Shown: positions 24,004-35,447 of the stretch, in pieces | How positions within the stretch are numbered: the first letter of the stretch is position 1 | Layout of the letters: each line of letters starts with the position of its first letter | From: Cavia porcellus | Taxonomy: Eukaryota; Chordata; Mammalia; Rodentia; Caviidae | Assembly (NCBI RefSeq): GCF_034190915.1 | Contig: NW_026947506.1 | Location: 32,529,748-32,593,747, forward strand | Direction of reading: 5' to 3' | Length of the DNA: 64,000 nt | The notes under the pieces: generated by a model | What the model was told of the DNA's origin: nothing | Databases searched by the model: none | The model's input: only the letters and a program-made list of their open reading frames with translations | Made by a program: the position numbers and the translations under genes

Positions 24004-24425
24004 TTTTTTTTTTTTTTTTGCAGCACTGGGGATCAAAGCAGGGGTACCCTAGCACTGAGCTACACCCCCAGCTCTTTTTATTTGAGAGAGGATCTTGCTA
24101 AGTTGCCCAAGCTGCCCTCAAACTTGAGAGCCTTCTGCTTCAGCCCCGCAGAGTGCTGGGATTACAGGCGCGAGCCGCTGTACCTGTTGAGAAAATTTTA
24201 AAACGATGCAAAGTAGGTAAAAAATGAAAGCAGCGTCAGCCTTGATCCCACTGCTGTGAGGCCACCGCCGTTAATGCTGTGGCACGGTTGTCCTGTCTTG
24301 GGGGTGGGGGTGCTTTGTGAGACATCTCACTGTACGGTCCAGGCTGGCTTTGAAATCTCAGTAATTCTCCTGACTCAGCCTCCCGAGTGCTGGGATCAGA
24401 GACATGTGCCGCCACACTGAGCTAG
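24004..24425 (-). repeat. reverse B1+ID dimer and reverse B1
   Basis: ID half gcactggggatcaaagcagg and actgagctacacccccagct followed by B1 to gtgctgggattacaggcgcg at 24004-24188. A second B1 copy at 24310-24425 ends gccgccacactgagctag. Confidence 0.75.
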
Positions 24426-24984
24426 TCATTTTTTCCTATGTATCAAGAAAATCTGGCTGATAATATATAATGCACCACGCCTTGTCGTAAAACTCGGACC
24501 TGCTGTCGTCCTAATTTCTCTGTCCTGAATCATTATTTGCAGCCTCAGTTTAATGCATGCCTGCTCTTTCTCCTTACTTCTCACACTCTCCGAGCAACTT
24601 CCCAGTAGCTTCCTGGACCTCTATCCTGTGTGTGCTGCTGCTGGGTTGCTGTGATGTGGTGTGGACACTGCTGGGCACTGTTAGCCGGCTCGTGTGACTC
24701 TGAGTCCCCTGAGTGTCCACTTGCTGCCCGATCTATGATGCCTGGGGCTGTGGTTTCTCCTAAGGCCACACAAGCTGAGGTTGGGGTCAGGCTTGTTCCA
24801 CATAGAGGCTGTGAGAGCGGCCTAGGGCATTTACCTGGCCCTCCTGTGCCTGGCTCCTGTGCTTAGTAACTAAATGGTCTTCGGGGGCCACTTATAGACC
24901 CACACATACTGCAGCCGGGACCTGGCATTCTGGAAGGTCATGGGTTCTATACACAATTTTGATTCTAAAGATGTTGAAGATAAC

Positions 24985-25165
24985 ATATGGTGTCCCACAC
25001 CTGTAACTCCAGCACTCTGAGAGGCTGAGGCAGGAAGATCACAAGTTCAGCCCCAGCCTGGGCAATTTAATAACCCCGTGAGACCCTGTCTCAAAGTTGC
25101 AAAGGGGCTAAGGGTGTAGCTCAGTGTAAAAGCCCTTTGGTTCATCCCCAGTACAGACAAATGGA
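24985..25165 (+). repeat. B1+ID dimer
   Basis: gtgtcccacacctgtaactc to gagaccctgtctcaaagttg, then ID gggctaagggtgtagctcag to ttcatccccagtacag. A typical head-to-tail dimer of this genome. Confidence 0.85.
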
Positions 25166-25544
25166 TGTGAGGCATCTCTCTTGACACTTGGGACTTGGCT
25201 AAGTGCTCCAAAGTGTTTGTTATTTATATCGTTGTCATTTCTGCCTGCTTCTCTGCAGAGTATTTGGGGCAGTCTGTGAAAGGCAGGTTTCTCAAGGTCT
25301 CGGGGTCTGGTGAGGGATGCTACTCACCCACCGGTGGGGCTCTGAGAGGACAGGCTCCCGAGTGTGAGAACCCATGTGGTGGCACGGATCCTGGCCTTCA
25401 GTCTTACCGGGTTACCACGGATGGCACTGCACAGGGATTCCCCGTCTAGGGCATGGGGGTCCTGAGCATATATGTGCCAAGTGCTTTCCAGTGTTTCCTC
25501 CTCGGATCTTTCTAGAAACCCCAAAGTGGGGAACTGTTTTGTGT

Positions 25545-25763
25545 TTGAGTTTTGTACTGGGGATTGGACCCCAGGCCTTTACAGTAAGCTACATCTTTGG
25601 CTCTATTTATTTATGTTTGGCTTTTTGAGTCAGAGTCTTGCTATATAGTTCAGACTGGCCTTGAAGTCACTATGCAGTCCAGCCTGGCCTTGAATGCACA
25701 GCTGTCCTCCTGCCTCAGCCTCCCTAGTGCTAGGATTACAGGTGCGCAGTGCCACGCCTGGTT
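25545..25763 (-). repeat. B1+ID dimer
   Basis: ID half gtactggggattggacccca then B1 with an internal duplicated gactggccttgaagtc/gcctggccttgaatgc and end gattacaggtgcgcagtgcc. Confidence 0.75.
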
Positions 25764-26189
25764 TTCTTTATTTTTTAAAAAAACATAACTAGATCTTATG
25801 GAATAAAATCACTCACACCAAGAGTTCCATGTTCACTTGGTCACTAGAGTAAAAGCATGATGTTCTCTGTCACCCTGTGCCCCCAAGTCCAGGTCGATTC
25901 TGGACTGTAAATTTTGAGAGATGTCAAAGCTGCCATCCGCACCCCTGGAAAGTACACCAGGCCCTTGGTGAGCACCTCTCACCCTGGAACCAAAACAGGA
26001 AGCAGAACAGGGGTTCGACCCTGAGGACCCTGGTCGATGACACTTTCTTGGGCAGAAACCTACAGAAGTCAAATGGCTTGAGAGGAACTGTCTGCCTTTG
26101 CTGGTCCCTGTGCCCCATCTGTAGTTCAGATCCTCCGTGTCTCCCACGTCAGACGTAGGCTCTCCCACAATTGAAGATTTTCCCTTTTG

Positions 26190-26555
26190 GGAGAGGGGTG
26201 CTTGGGATTGAATCTAGGGAATAATGAGCTACATCTCCAGCCCCCCCCCCTTTTTTGGTACTGGGGTTTGAATTCACAGCCTTGCACTTGCCAGGCAGGT
26301 GCTTATGCCATTGAGCTAAATCCCCAGTCCATTCATTTTTTGTTTTTTTTTTCCAGCCTCCTCACCCTTTTAAATTATTTGGTCTTGCGACAAGATTTTG
26401 CTAAATTGCTAAATTTTCCAGGCTGGGCTTGAACTTGTGATCTTCCTGCCTCACCCTGCTAATCATATGATGTTGGCAGATCAAGCTGTAAGGGGGACTA
26501 TGCTACTGTAGTCAAATATCTGGGGTTACAGGTGTGCACCACCATGCCTGACTAT
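26190..26555 (-). repeat. reverse B1+ID dimer split by a younger reverse ID
   Basis: Older ID half at 26190-26243, younger ID at 26254-26329 (gccattgagctaaatcccca, the GGCATAA-type subfamily), then B1 at 26340-26455, which finishes at 26523-26553 (gttacaggtgtgcaccacca). Confidence 0.65.
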
Positions 26556-26599
26556 ACATTTTGTTATTGTTGTCATTACTATTGTGAAATACCCACAGT

Positions 26600-26990
26600 G
26601 GAAAATGTCTGGTCTCACCTGCGTTTGATGGCGTAGCCCGGGGGCATTAAGCGCATCCGCACTGTAGTGCAGCTGTCACCGTCTACATCTCAGCACTTTC
26701 CATCTCCCCAAACAGAGGCTCTGCCCCACTGAACACCAGCTCCCCATGCCCCTTTCCGTCCCTATGATTCTGACACCTCTAGGGACCTGGTGTAAGTGGA
26801 ATCTGCCAGCATGGGTCCTTGTGCCTGGCTTATTTCACTGACCATGGTGTCCTCAAGGTGTGTCCCTGTTGAGGCAGTGGCAGTGGCCTGTGTTTTACAA
26901 ACTGATTGGTGCTGCATCATGAGGATATAGGATTGTCCCTTTTCTGGAGGGCACAGGACAGAGATGTGGAGACACTCTCAGTCAGGAAGT
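26600..26990. repeat. old L1M-type fragment
   Basis: Shows phrases of ancient mammalian L1 3' regions: tctccccaaacagaggctct, gggacctggtgtaagtggaa, tggcttatttcactgaccat and tgtcctcaaggtgtgtcc. No coding capacity. Confidence 0.55.
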
Positions 26991-27599
26991 GGATATTAGA
27001 AGTGAATATCACAAGTCAGGCTGTGTCGCTAGAATGTGGATGCCCAGTGACTGTGACCTGGGGGCCCTGAGTTTCTTGAACAAATGACTCCCCATCAGTT
27101 TGTGCCCCATGGATCGGTACCCTTGGAGTTCAAGGAAACTCTACTAGCAACACTTGCGGTGGAATGCGTGGGCGCATGCCTCACATCTTCACTCCCCTGT
27201 GGATACCGCTGTTCTACAGTTTCATTGGTTTCTGATGTTAGGAGTTATCACAGACCTGCAGGTTCAGAGTTCAGTGCCCCAGGCCGTCCACACACCCAAA
27301 CAGTGGGTTCCCAGGTTATCTGCCCCAGGAGGCACTCACTGTCCACGTATAGACTGTTTCTTGTAAAAGATATTTTGAAGGCTCAGAGGTACAGAGGGCA
27401 TTTCTCAAGCTCAGGAACCGCTGTCCCTGTGAATCCTGAGACCTGCTCCCCACCCTGGAAGCTCTCGGATACTTGTTCAGGTGGCCATGACCAGCCCAGC
27501 GAGCAGCCCAGCAGCCCTGGAGACCGAGCTCCCAAGCCCCTTCCTTCCTTCTGGAGGGACTGTAAGCTCCACCGCTGACCACATGGACCTCACTGGCAA

Positions 27600-28015
27600 G
27601 TCTGGCATGGTGGGACACACCTGTAATCCCAGGTGGGAGGCTGAGGCAGGAGGGACTGCAAGTTCATATCAGTCTGGCATGAACTCAGGAGTGATTGGAA
27701 GAGGCTTGCTATGGATAACAAAGTTACTCTTTGCACTCTGACTCAGGGAATCCTAAGGATTTGGAAGTTTTTGCCAAGAACCAGGGTTGAAAACCAAATA
27801 GATATTTTTTATTCTATCCCAGTATCACAGGGCTCATCCAGTACTTAGAAATATAAAGTCTCAGGTAGATGTGCATGCCTGTAAGGCTGGAGGATCAAAG
27901 TTAGTGGCCAGACCAGGTAGTGTACTGAGACCTTGTTTCAAAACAAAAACAAAAATGAGCAGGGATGTGGTTCAGTCTAAGGCCCTGAGTTTGGTCCTCA
28001 ATACTGATCAAAAAA
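27600..28015 (+). repeat. B1 fragment and diverged B1+ID dimer
   Basis: 27600-27670 has ggtgggacacacctgtaatc. 27866-28015 has an eroded B1 end (gagaccttgtttcaaaac) and ID (gcagggatgtggttcagtct, gtttggtcctcaatactgat). Confidence 0.6.
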
Positions 28016-28294
28016 AAAAATCTTGGACTTCACTTCACATTTATGGGATCAGTTTACTCAGACATGCATATTTTTAAGTTGCTTTGGTGACTTGTATGCA
28101 TGAGATGGGATAATCTAAAGGACAGACTTGGAGCAGAAAGCCACTTGTTTCAGAGTGGTTCTGCACAAGCATCTCCCCATAGGGTTATCAGGTAAACAGC
28201 ATACCTGTTATCATCCTATCCTGTGCCCGGGACAGACATCACTAATTGATCAGGGAATTGTCCTTCCCATTGAGAACAGGAGTATACAATTTTC

Positions 28295-28360
28295 TTTTTT
28301 TTTCCTTCTTCCTGTTTCTCTTCTCCTCCCTCCTCCTCTTTCTCTTCCTCTTCTTCTTTT
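28295..28360. repeat. C/T-rich low-complexity tract
   Basis: Pyrimidine-only run (tctcttctcctccctcctcc type) with few interruptions. Confidence 0.7.
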
Positions 28361-28480
28361 GATACATGGTCTTGTTATGTAGTCCAAGTTGGTCTTGAAC
28401 TTGCATAAGACTGGCCTTACACTCATGCCTCAGCTTCCTGAGTGCTGAGATTATAGGTGTTTGTCACCAAACTCAGCCTT
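28360..28480 (-). repeat. B1-like SINE
   Basis: gtcttgttatgtagtccaag, ctcagcttcctgagtgctga and attataggtgtttgtcacc, next to a C/T-rich tract. Confidence 0.7.
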
Positions 28481-29454
28481 GGAGTTTTCAATCTGGCATT
28501 CCCAGTGGAGCAAGGAGTGAGTCAATAGCACAGCAAGGGCTATGCAATAAGAAATGTGGGTCCAGATTTGAGCAGACTAATTCCTCATTTCCCAGACTGC
28601 CACTAGCTTTGTTCTTAGTAATTGCATCACAGTAATGACATCTACCACTCATTAAATGTCCAGTATATTCTGAACTCTGGTCCCTGCCGTGGAATAATAA
28701 ATGCCGTGTCTTACACATGATGCTGTGGAGGAAGTGGGGGGTTGGTGAGAGAGAGGCAAGGCCGCCTACCCTGTCTATCGGGTCTGGGATCTGCCAGGTC
28801 CCCGCAGAGCACCCATTGCATCTCTGGCCACCTTGCACTCAGCTTCCTCAGCTCCTGGCTGGGTCCAGACCTCTGCAGCCTGCAGCCTCTATCCAGGGGC
28901 TCATCTTAACCACCAGTGGGAGCGTTGGAGGGCAAGGGAGCCTGGCAGGACGAAGTCTTAGGGACTCTGGCCCTGATGTTAATAATTATAGCCTAATAAT
29001 AATTATAGGTGGGGAAGGAGAGGGAGAGGAGGGAGATAGAGACTCACTGAGATTAAGTCTGACCACAGGGAGGTCAACCAAGAAAGCAGTCACCTTCTTC
29101 ACCCTGCATCTAAATCTCTGCCTCAAATCATTAGGCTGATGGTTGCTGAGTGCCTGTGATATGTCGGGGCTGTGTCCTCAGCGCTGGTGACACAGAGCCA
29201 ACCAAGACAACCCCTAGCCCTCCTGCTGCTCATATCAGTGAGCCTGGGAAACAGACCCCAGGAGGCCTGGTGAGAGGCTTCTGGAAGGAGTGTGGGTGGG
29301 GAGGGGGAAGGAAGCACCTCTGCGGAGTTGTCTGAGCTGGACTGACTGCATGAATGCACGGGAAGTGTGGTTCAGTAAGCACCAGTTAAATGATGGGCTG
29401 TGGCTGGGCGCTGAGGGGCCCATGCCAGGGAGCTGTCCCTTCAGCACCAGCAGG

Positions 29455-29562
29455 TCACAGTTTGTTGCTCAGGCTGGTCTGGAACAAGTGGACTCAAGCA
29501 ATCCTGCCTCAGCCTGCTTCAGAGTGGCTGGGACTCATCCATGTGGGCCACCATGCCCAGCT
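29455..29562 (-). repeat. B1-like SINE
   Basis: gttgctcaggctggtctgga, caatcctgcctcagcctgct and catgtgggccaccatgccca. Confidence 0.65.
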
Positions 29563-30125
29563 TGCTCCCTGGTGGAAGAAGCTGACTAAGCTGTGTACTG
29601 GGAGAAAGTGGAGGCACCTCTGTGCTAGCAGATTTGTCCAGGCTTGGCCCACCTTCTGCCTGTCCCAGGTCCCAGGTCCCAGGCTGTGCGGCCTGTCACC
29701 TCCAGCCCTCACAAATGAGCAGAGGGCAGCACTGCAGGTCCTTGTCTTTTCTTGTCTCTCCAAGCCAGATGGCAAGCTCTGTGTAGTAAGGGGCACCAGG
29801 GACTGTTCACACCTCAGCCCTGAGGGCCTGTGGTGGCCGTGGTAGATCTGCCCTCCTCCCTAGCTGGGTGCATCGATTCATTCAAAAGCCCCTCGGTGAC
29901 TGGGGGCTATAGGCACAAAAACAAATTCATTGTAGAGTTGCTTCCTCCCTCTGGAAGCTAATGTTTAGGGGAGGACGAGTGTCCTAAGCATACCATGTGC
30001 ACAAACCCCACCCTGCCTTGGAACAGTGCGCAGGAACCACACACTGCTGCTGTGTTAGCACTCAAGCACGGTCTGAGCAGGGACTTCACAGCCTTGGTCA
30101 GAAGTGGCAGAAGCTCCAACATCGT

Positions 30126-30250
30126 AGTGGACCAGAGAGAGAGGGAGGGAGAATGGAGAAGGAAGAAAGGAGGAAGGAGAAAGGAAGGAAGAAAAGGAGT
30201 GTGGGAAGGAAGGAGAAAGGGAGAGAGACAAAAAAGGAGGAAGAGGAAGC
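30126..30250. repeat. purine tract (GGAA/GAGA-rich)
   Basis: About 125 bases almost free of pyrimidines on the + strand (gagagagagggagggaga, ggaaggaagaaaaggag), able in principle to form triplex DNA. Confidence 0.8.
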
Positions 30251-30739
30251 AAAAAACAACAGACGTTGGTACACAGACCTGAAGAGACCAGAAGCACAGG
30301 GTTAAGTACAGCTGGATCCAGCAGCTCCAAGAGGACGAGAGGGGCTTTCTTTTGGTCCCTGGGCTTTGCTTCCGCTGCTGGTCTGATCTCCACACTGCTC
30401 CCTAGTCTTGGACTGGAGTCTCCTTGCCCTATTGGCAATGCTTGTCCACTCTGAAGCCTCCCACTGGGTCGAGGGATGGGCCATGCTCGGTCCCTGCCAC
30501 AGTCAGGCATGGCTGGGGTGGGGGCTGTAGGTTGAGTGCGGAGGAGCAATCAGGAGAGTGACAGCGGTTATGAGATGCAGGTGGGACAGGGGCAGGACAG
30601 TCAAACCTACAGGCATCACCTAGTGCTTGGGCTGCTGGGAGCCTGCAGCAGTGAGCCCGAGCCAGTCGGGGTCCAGCCACCAGCTGCCCTTTCTCTGCAG
30701 CAGCCTCCTGGAGAGAGGCGCTTGGGGAAGAGTGGGCGA

Positions 30740-30865
30740 GGACCACTGGGCCACACAGCAGCTAGGCCAGACCCTGTGTCAAAAAATAAAAACTGGGCTG
30801 GGAGGTAGCTTAAGGGGAAAGTCCTGGGTTCGATCTCCAGACTGCAAACCAAAGCAAACAACACA
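30740..30865 (+). repeat. B1+ID dimer, truncated
   Basis: Right end of a B1 (gccagaccctgtgtcaaaaa) joined to ID gggctgggaggtagcttaag and gggttcgatctccagactgc. Confidence 0.65.
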
Positions 30866-31253
30866 AACAGCAAAACAAAAGCCTCAGGAAACAGCCTTAA
30901 CAGGGAAGGACGTTCTGACACACGCTGGAACAGAGAAGAGCCTTGACAGGACACGAGGTGACATAAGCCAGACACAGAGACACAGACCCAGGACACAGAG
31001 AAGGGTGGGGGGAGGTGGCGCTGGGCCAGGAGCCTGGGCTGATGGGTGGAGCTCAAGTTTGGGAAATGCTGCGCAAAGGTGTGGATGTGTCAGCACCCCC
31101 TGCGCTTTAATGTGGTTAAAATGGTGCCTTTTATTACAGTTAAGGAACCAAGCTGACAATGCTACCATATGCAGGTGATTTACTAAACACCAGCGGAAAC
31201 AGGAAAAAAGTGTTGGCATTGGTGTAATGTCAGTATCAGATGATCTCAACCTG

Positions 31254-31425
31254 TCGGGCTGCTAGGACAAAATTCTGTACCCGTGGCTGTGAATACACAA
31301 TAGAAATTAGCTTCTTAAAGTCCTGGAGGCTGCAAGTCTGAGATCAGGGTCCCAGTATGGTGAGATTCTCTTCCAGGGTGCAGATGGCTGACCTCGCCAT
31401 GTACCGTCATATGGCAGGAATGGCT
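31254..31425. repeat. old interspersed repeat, family not assigned
   Basis: Contains ctgctaggacaaaattctgt, cctggaggctgcaagtctga and gatcagggtcccagtatggtg, a pattern common to an ancient mammalian repeat that I cannot name with certainty. A related block is at 55785-56075. Confidence 0.35.
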
Positions 31426-31434
31426 AGTGAGTTC

Positions 31435-31472
31435 TGTGTGTGTGTGTGTGTATGTGTGCGTGTGTGCGTGTG
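31435..31472. repeat. (GT)n microsatellite
   Basis: GT array interrupted by ATGTGTGCG variants. Confidence 0.85.
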
Positions 31473-31484
31473 TTACTACAGATT

Positions 31485-31830
31485 GAACCTAGTGCCCCAG
31501 CACTGAGCTACACCCCCAGACTTTTCTTTTTTAACTTGAGACAGGGTTTTGCAAAGTTCTTCCACTGCCCAGGCTGTGGAACCACAAACTTGTGGTCCTC
31601 CTGCCTTAGCCTCCCAGCGTGCTGGGATCACAGGTGAACACCCCCACACTCTTTTTATAATCCCTAGTGGTATCAAGCACTGGAAATGTGGGTAGTGTGA
31701 CTCAGGAACTGAACTTTAATTAGTTCTTTTTGAGTCAAGCTCTCATTTTGTGGTCGAGGCTGGTCTCAAATTCATAAGCTCAAATGATCCTCCTACCTCA
31801 GCCTCCCGGTCTCTGGGACTGTAGGCAGGC
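31485..31830 (-). repeat. reverse B1+ID dimer and reverse B1
   Basis: 31485-31652: ID half (gcactgagctacacccccag) and B1 (cctcccagcgtgctgggatc). 31730-31830: B1 (tttgtggtcgaggctggtct, cctcagcctcccggtctctg). Confidence 0.75.
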
Positions 31831-32363
31831 TTTAATTCATTTATAATGAATTTCTACTTAATTAGCCACATGTGCCTGGTGGCACCTGTCTTAGTACAGC
31901 TATCTTATGGAGGTTTGACTTAGAATCAGGATCGACATTTCTGGCAAGAAAGGCAAGAAACATCATGGGCCCTGTGGTGGTCTCACTGGGACACACCAGA
32001 CTCTGGTCACCCTGCATTGATGCTGCATTGATCCATGGGGTCTGTGAGATGATCCTGGGGCACTGCTGGCTCCCTTGGAGCACCCGTTGCTTGGCAACCT
32101 CCCATCCAGGGGCCTCTGCGGCCATCGGTTACCACTGTGAGTCAATCCTTTCACTAGAGGTTGAGTTTTGTGATTTTTTAAAAAAAGATCTCTTAATGAA
32201 GAAACTTCCCCCGAGCCCCAGCCTTCCAAAGTGGTGGAATCTGAGATCAATCCAGGATCGGATTTCTCTTGTTAGAAAGCCCTTGGAGGGAAACCAATTG
32301 ATCCCTCTGTGTTTGGAGCGTGGGTAGTGTTGCGGTTATGTGAAGCCCCTGGGATTCTGTGCA

Positions 32364-32366
<3 letters not shown>

Positions 32367-32403
<37 letters not shown>
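32367..32403. repeat. (GT)n microsatellite
   Basis: About 18 uninterrupted GT units, followed by a short CACACA inverted stretch. Confidence 0.9.
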
Positions 32404-32406
<3 letters not shown>

Positions 32407-32544
32407 CACACACGTGCTCGTATGTGAAATAATGTGTGTGCATTTTGCCCCAAGCCCCATGGGACTCATGGAATCTGCTTTTCAGAGCAGGCGCTGCAAT
32501 GCCAAGCCCTGCTCGTGAGAAATACTGTTTTTAAAATTTTTGTG

Positions 32545-32695
32545 TTATTGAAGATTGAAACCAGGGCCTACACGCTGAACTACATTCTGAGCCCTTTTTT
32601 TTATTTATTACGTTGAGACAGGGTCTTATTGGATCCAACATGGGATGGACTCTAACTTGGGATCTTCCTGTCCTCAGGCTGATGGGCAGTGTCCC
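32545..32695 (-). repeat. B1+ID dimer, diverged
   Basis: ID half gattgaaaccagggcctaca, then B1 with gttgagacagggtcttattg and gatcttcctgtcctcaggct. Confidence 0.6.
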
Positions 32696-33033
32696 CCAGG
32701 TCCCTCCCTTTGCTGCACGTTTGCGCGATGGGCTTCCTTTGCAGGTCGTGGGTAGCGGAGGTACAGCCGGGCCTAGGTTGGGTCCTCTGTGAGAGGGAGG
32801 CATGAAGCTGGGGGGCGGGACTTCCTCCCTAGGGTCCTAACCAGCTAAGGGGCTGTCCTGGCTGGCGTGGAGTCAGAGACTGGCCACAAAAGAAGGGAAT
32901 TAGAAATACTCTCCTCCAGCTCACAGACGTCTCTCTAAAGTGTCCAGCGCTTTTAGACTAAGACTCATCAAGCCTAAGGCAGCACCAGGGCTGGGGGTGT
33001 GGCTCACTCGTGCATGTGCTGATCTGGGACTCT

Positions 33034-33081
33034 GATTGGCTGCTGCTGATGTCATAGGCCTAGCAGGGCAGTGATTGGCTG
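33034..33081 (-). promoter_or_regulatory. paired inverted CCAAT boxes with a CRE-like site between
   Basis: GATTGGCTG occurs at 33034-33042 and 33073-33081, 39 bases apart, with TGATGTCAT at 33047-33055 between them. The arrangement is promoter-like, but no transcript or CpG island is evident. No TATA box was seen nearby. Confidence 0.3.
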
Positions 33082-33744
33082 ATGAGACTCACTGGCTAGA
33101 GTGGGTATGAGTGAGTCCACCTGCTGGGGCTGACTCCCACTCACAGACAGGGCTAGGGGTGGCAGGGCTGGCTCATCAGTGCCAGCAGGTCTGGAGCTGT
33201 GCACAATGGGTGCCCTTCGCTGCTAGTGTGCCAGAGTCTCTTGAACCTGGCTCAAGGGCCCAGGCCCTCTCTCCCACCCCTTCCACCCAGTGCTCAGTTT
33301 CTTCCTGTTCCCAGCGCTGGTCCCCGGGATTTTGATCCTAAGGCCGTTCCCAGGTGGCACCAACCCAATGACTCTTTCCCAAAGCCCGTGCCAAGCTAGG
33401 CCTCGTGGGGCAGCCTGCATTCAGGCGTGGACACAAAGCGCAGCCTGCACGGAGGGGATGGAGAGCGGCTTCCTGGGGGCACTTGGCCCGGGCTGGTCTT
33501 GGCCTGGAAGGGACAGACACACAGAGCCCCCTTTGTCTGCAGCCCAGGCAGACTGCTTTAGTCCCTTGTGCAAGGGAGTCAGGGTCGCCGCCGACAGGCA
33601 CCGGCCTAGCTGGGGAGGGGCCACTGCTGCGGCTTTCCCTGCAGACCCTGCGGGCACAGGGACAGGGACAGGCCGGATAGGGGACCTACCCAGCCAGCTC
33701 CTGGGCTGGGGCAGAAGAGGGAGCAGAGGAAGTCTGTCTCTCTT

Positions 33745-33886
33745 GTACTGGGATTGAGCCTTTGCACTGAGCTGCACTCCAGCCTGTCGTTTTCTTTCCT
33801 TTTCTTTTCTTTATTCTCCCCCGCCCCCCGTCTCTCTCTCTCTGTCTCTCTGTCTTTCTCTCTGTCTCTCTCTCTCTGTCTCTGTC

Positions 33887-33918
<32 letters not shown>

Positions 33919-34133
33919 ATTTTGAGACAGAATTTTGATAAACTGCCCAGGCTGAGCTCGAACTTTTGAACCTCCTGCCACAGCCTCACAGAGTGCTGGG
34001 ATTATAGGCATGGATGACCGTGCTCAGTCTGCTTTACTAGATTAAAAGATCACTGAAGGGCTGGGATGTAGATCAGTGGTACAGCACCTACTGAACAAGC
34101 ACGAGGCCCTGGGCTCAGTCTTCCATGCTACAA
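33745..34133. repeat. reverse B1+ID dimer with a C/T microsatellite inside, then forward ID
   Basis: ID half gtactgggattgagcctttg, a (tctc/tctg)n tract at 33829-33920 in place of the linker, then B1 to gtgctgggattataggcatg. A forward ID follows at 34058-34133 (gggctgggatgtagatcagt). Confidence 0.7.
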
Positions 34134-35447
34134 AGAAAAAAAAGAGAGAGAGATGGGCGGGGGATGGATCCCTAAAGTACAAACCCTTCTTGTCTTGTGC
34201 TTTCCCATGTCAGCAAATTCTTAGAGATGGTGCGCTGTGGGAGGCCCCCAGGCTGTCCATGTCACCTGCTCCCTGTCCAGTAGGCTCTGCCTGGGTCCAG
34301 GAACTCTAGCCCTGAGCCTGTAAGGATAGGATGCTCGAGATGATAGATGAGTCACTTACCAGGCATTACCTGCCGTGCGCCGCTCTGATTCAGAGCAAGA
34401 AGGCAGTGACTCCTGTCCACAAACCTGTGATTTAGAGGTAGACATGGGCCCAGAAACACAGGTGCTGTGTGGAGGCCACCAGGGCAGCTGTGTCTGTCGA
34501 GGGGCAGAGGCATCGGCTTAGAGGTGGGAGAAGGCAGATTATGCCCCAGCCTGCACAGATGTGACAGTAGGAAACAAGGAAGGCTTTCCAGAGCAGGTCC
34601 TTTTAAGTTGGGCTCTGATGGTTGATAGGAGTTCTCCAGCCAGAGGAGAATGAAAAGACACAGTTAAGCAGAGAAACCATGCATGGAGAGCCCAGAGGCA
34701 TGGAGGTAAAGGCCATGAGGAAAGCTTTCCTGGGGAGCCAGGGGAGGGTCCCCTCCAGCCTTGTGCAGGGCTTGCCAAGACCTGAGTTTTTGTGTTTTGT
34801 TTTTGTTTCCTTGGTTTTCTGAGACAGGGCCTTCCTCTGTAGGCTGGTGTTGAACCCAGTATGTATTTCTGCTGGCTTCAAACTCACCTCCCACGGTGGG
34901 AGAAGTCGGCAGGGCTCCAAGGTCCTGACCTGTGTTCTGATCTCACTGCTGAGGTGGCTACGGAAAGGGCTCTGCCTCCTCCCTTCCTTCACCCTCAGAG
35001 CCACACTTGGTCTTCCTCCCTGGAGTGGACAGCCAGGCACATTATACTACAGTGTAAAAGGCTGATAGCAGCCTTTCCATCACAACCACGGACGGGACGG
35101 AAGGAGAAGTGAGTGTGGGAAACACCGGGAATCCCCACAGCCGTGCTCCCGCCACACCCAGACCCGGCAGGACCCCCACAGTCTCGGCAACCCGAGGAGG
35201 TAGGGGTGAATGCTGCTCGCTGTCCCAGCAGGTCTGGGGAACTGTGGCACCTTCACCCCTGCTCTGCTGGGCTCTTCCTCCAGCCCCCTCCCTGGTCCTC
35301 AACCTCAGCTGCGCACTGAAACCTCCCGGGAAGCTTTGAGCAGCCACTGAGCCCCGCGCTGGAGATTCTGTTTTGCTCAGGTGCGTCCTGGCAGCTGGGT
35401 TTTTACCATCCCAGTTGTAGTATTCACTCTGGTTCACGTCCCCAACA
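34134..35447. other. unassigned GC-rich sequence before the minisatellite
   Basis: A B1-like remnant near 34820-34860 (tctgagacagggccttcctc) is the only hint of a repeat. No exon recognised. Confidence 0.4.

Larger units (their letters stand above)
26991..30125. other. unassigned sequence between SINEs
   Basis: Contains only the SINEs and the C/T tract listed separately. Open frames of up to about 165 codons (for example 27084-27578) have no recognisable domain and are probably chance in GC-rich DNA. Confidence 0.4.

Noticed and set aside
27084..27578. 164-codon open frame on the + strand
   Set aside because: No domain, no splice or promoter context, and a composition typical of chance frames in GC-rich intronic or intergenic DNA.
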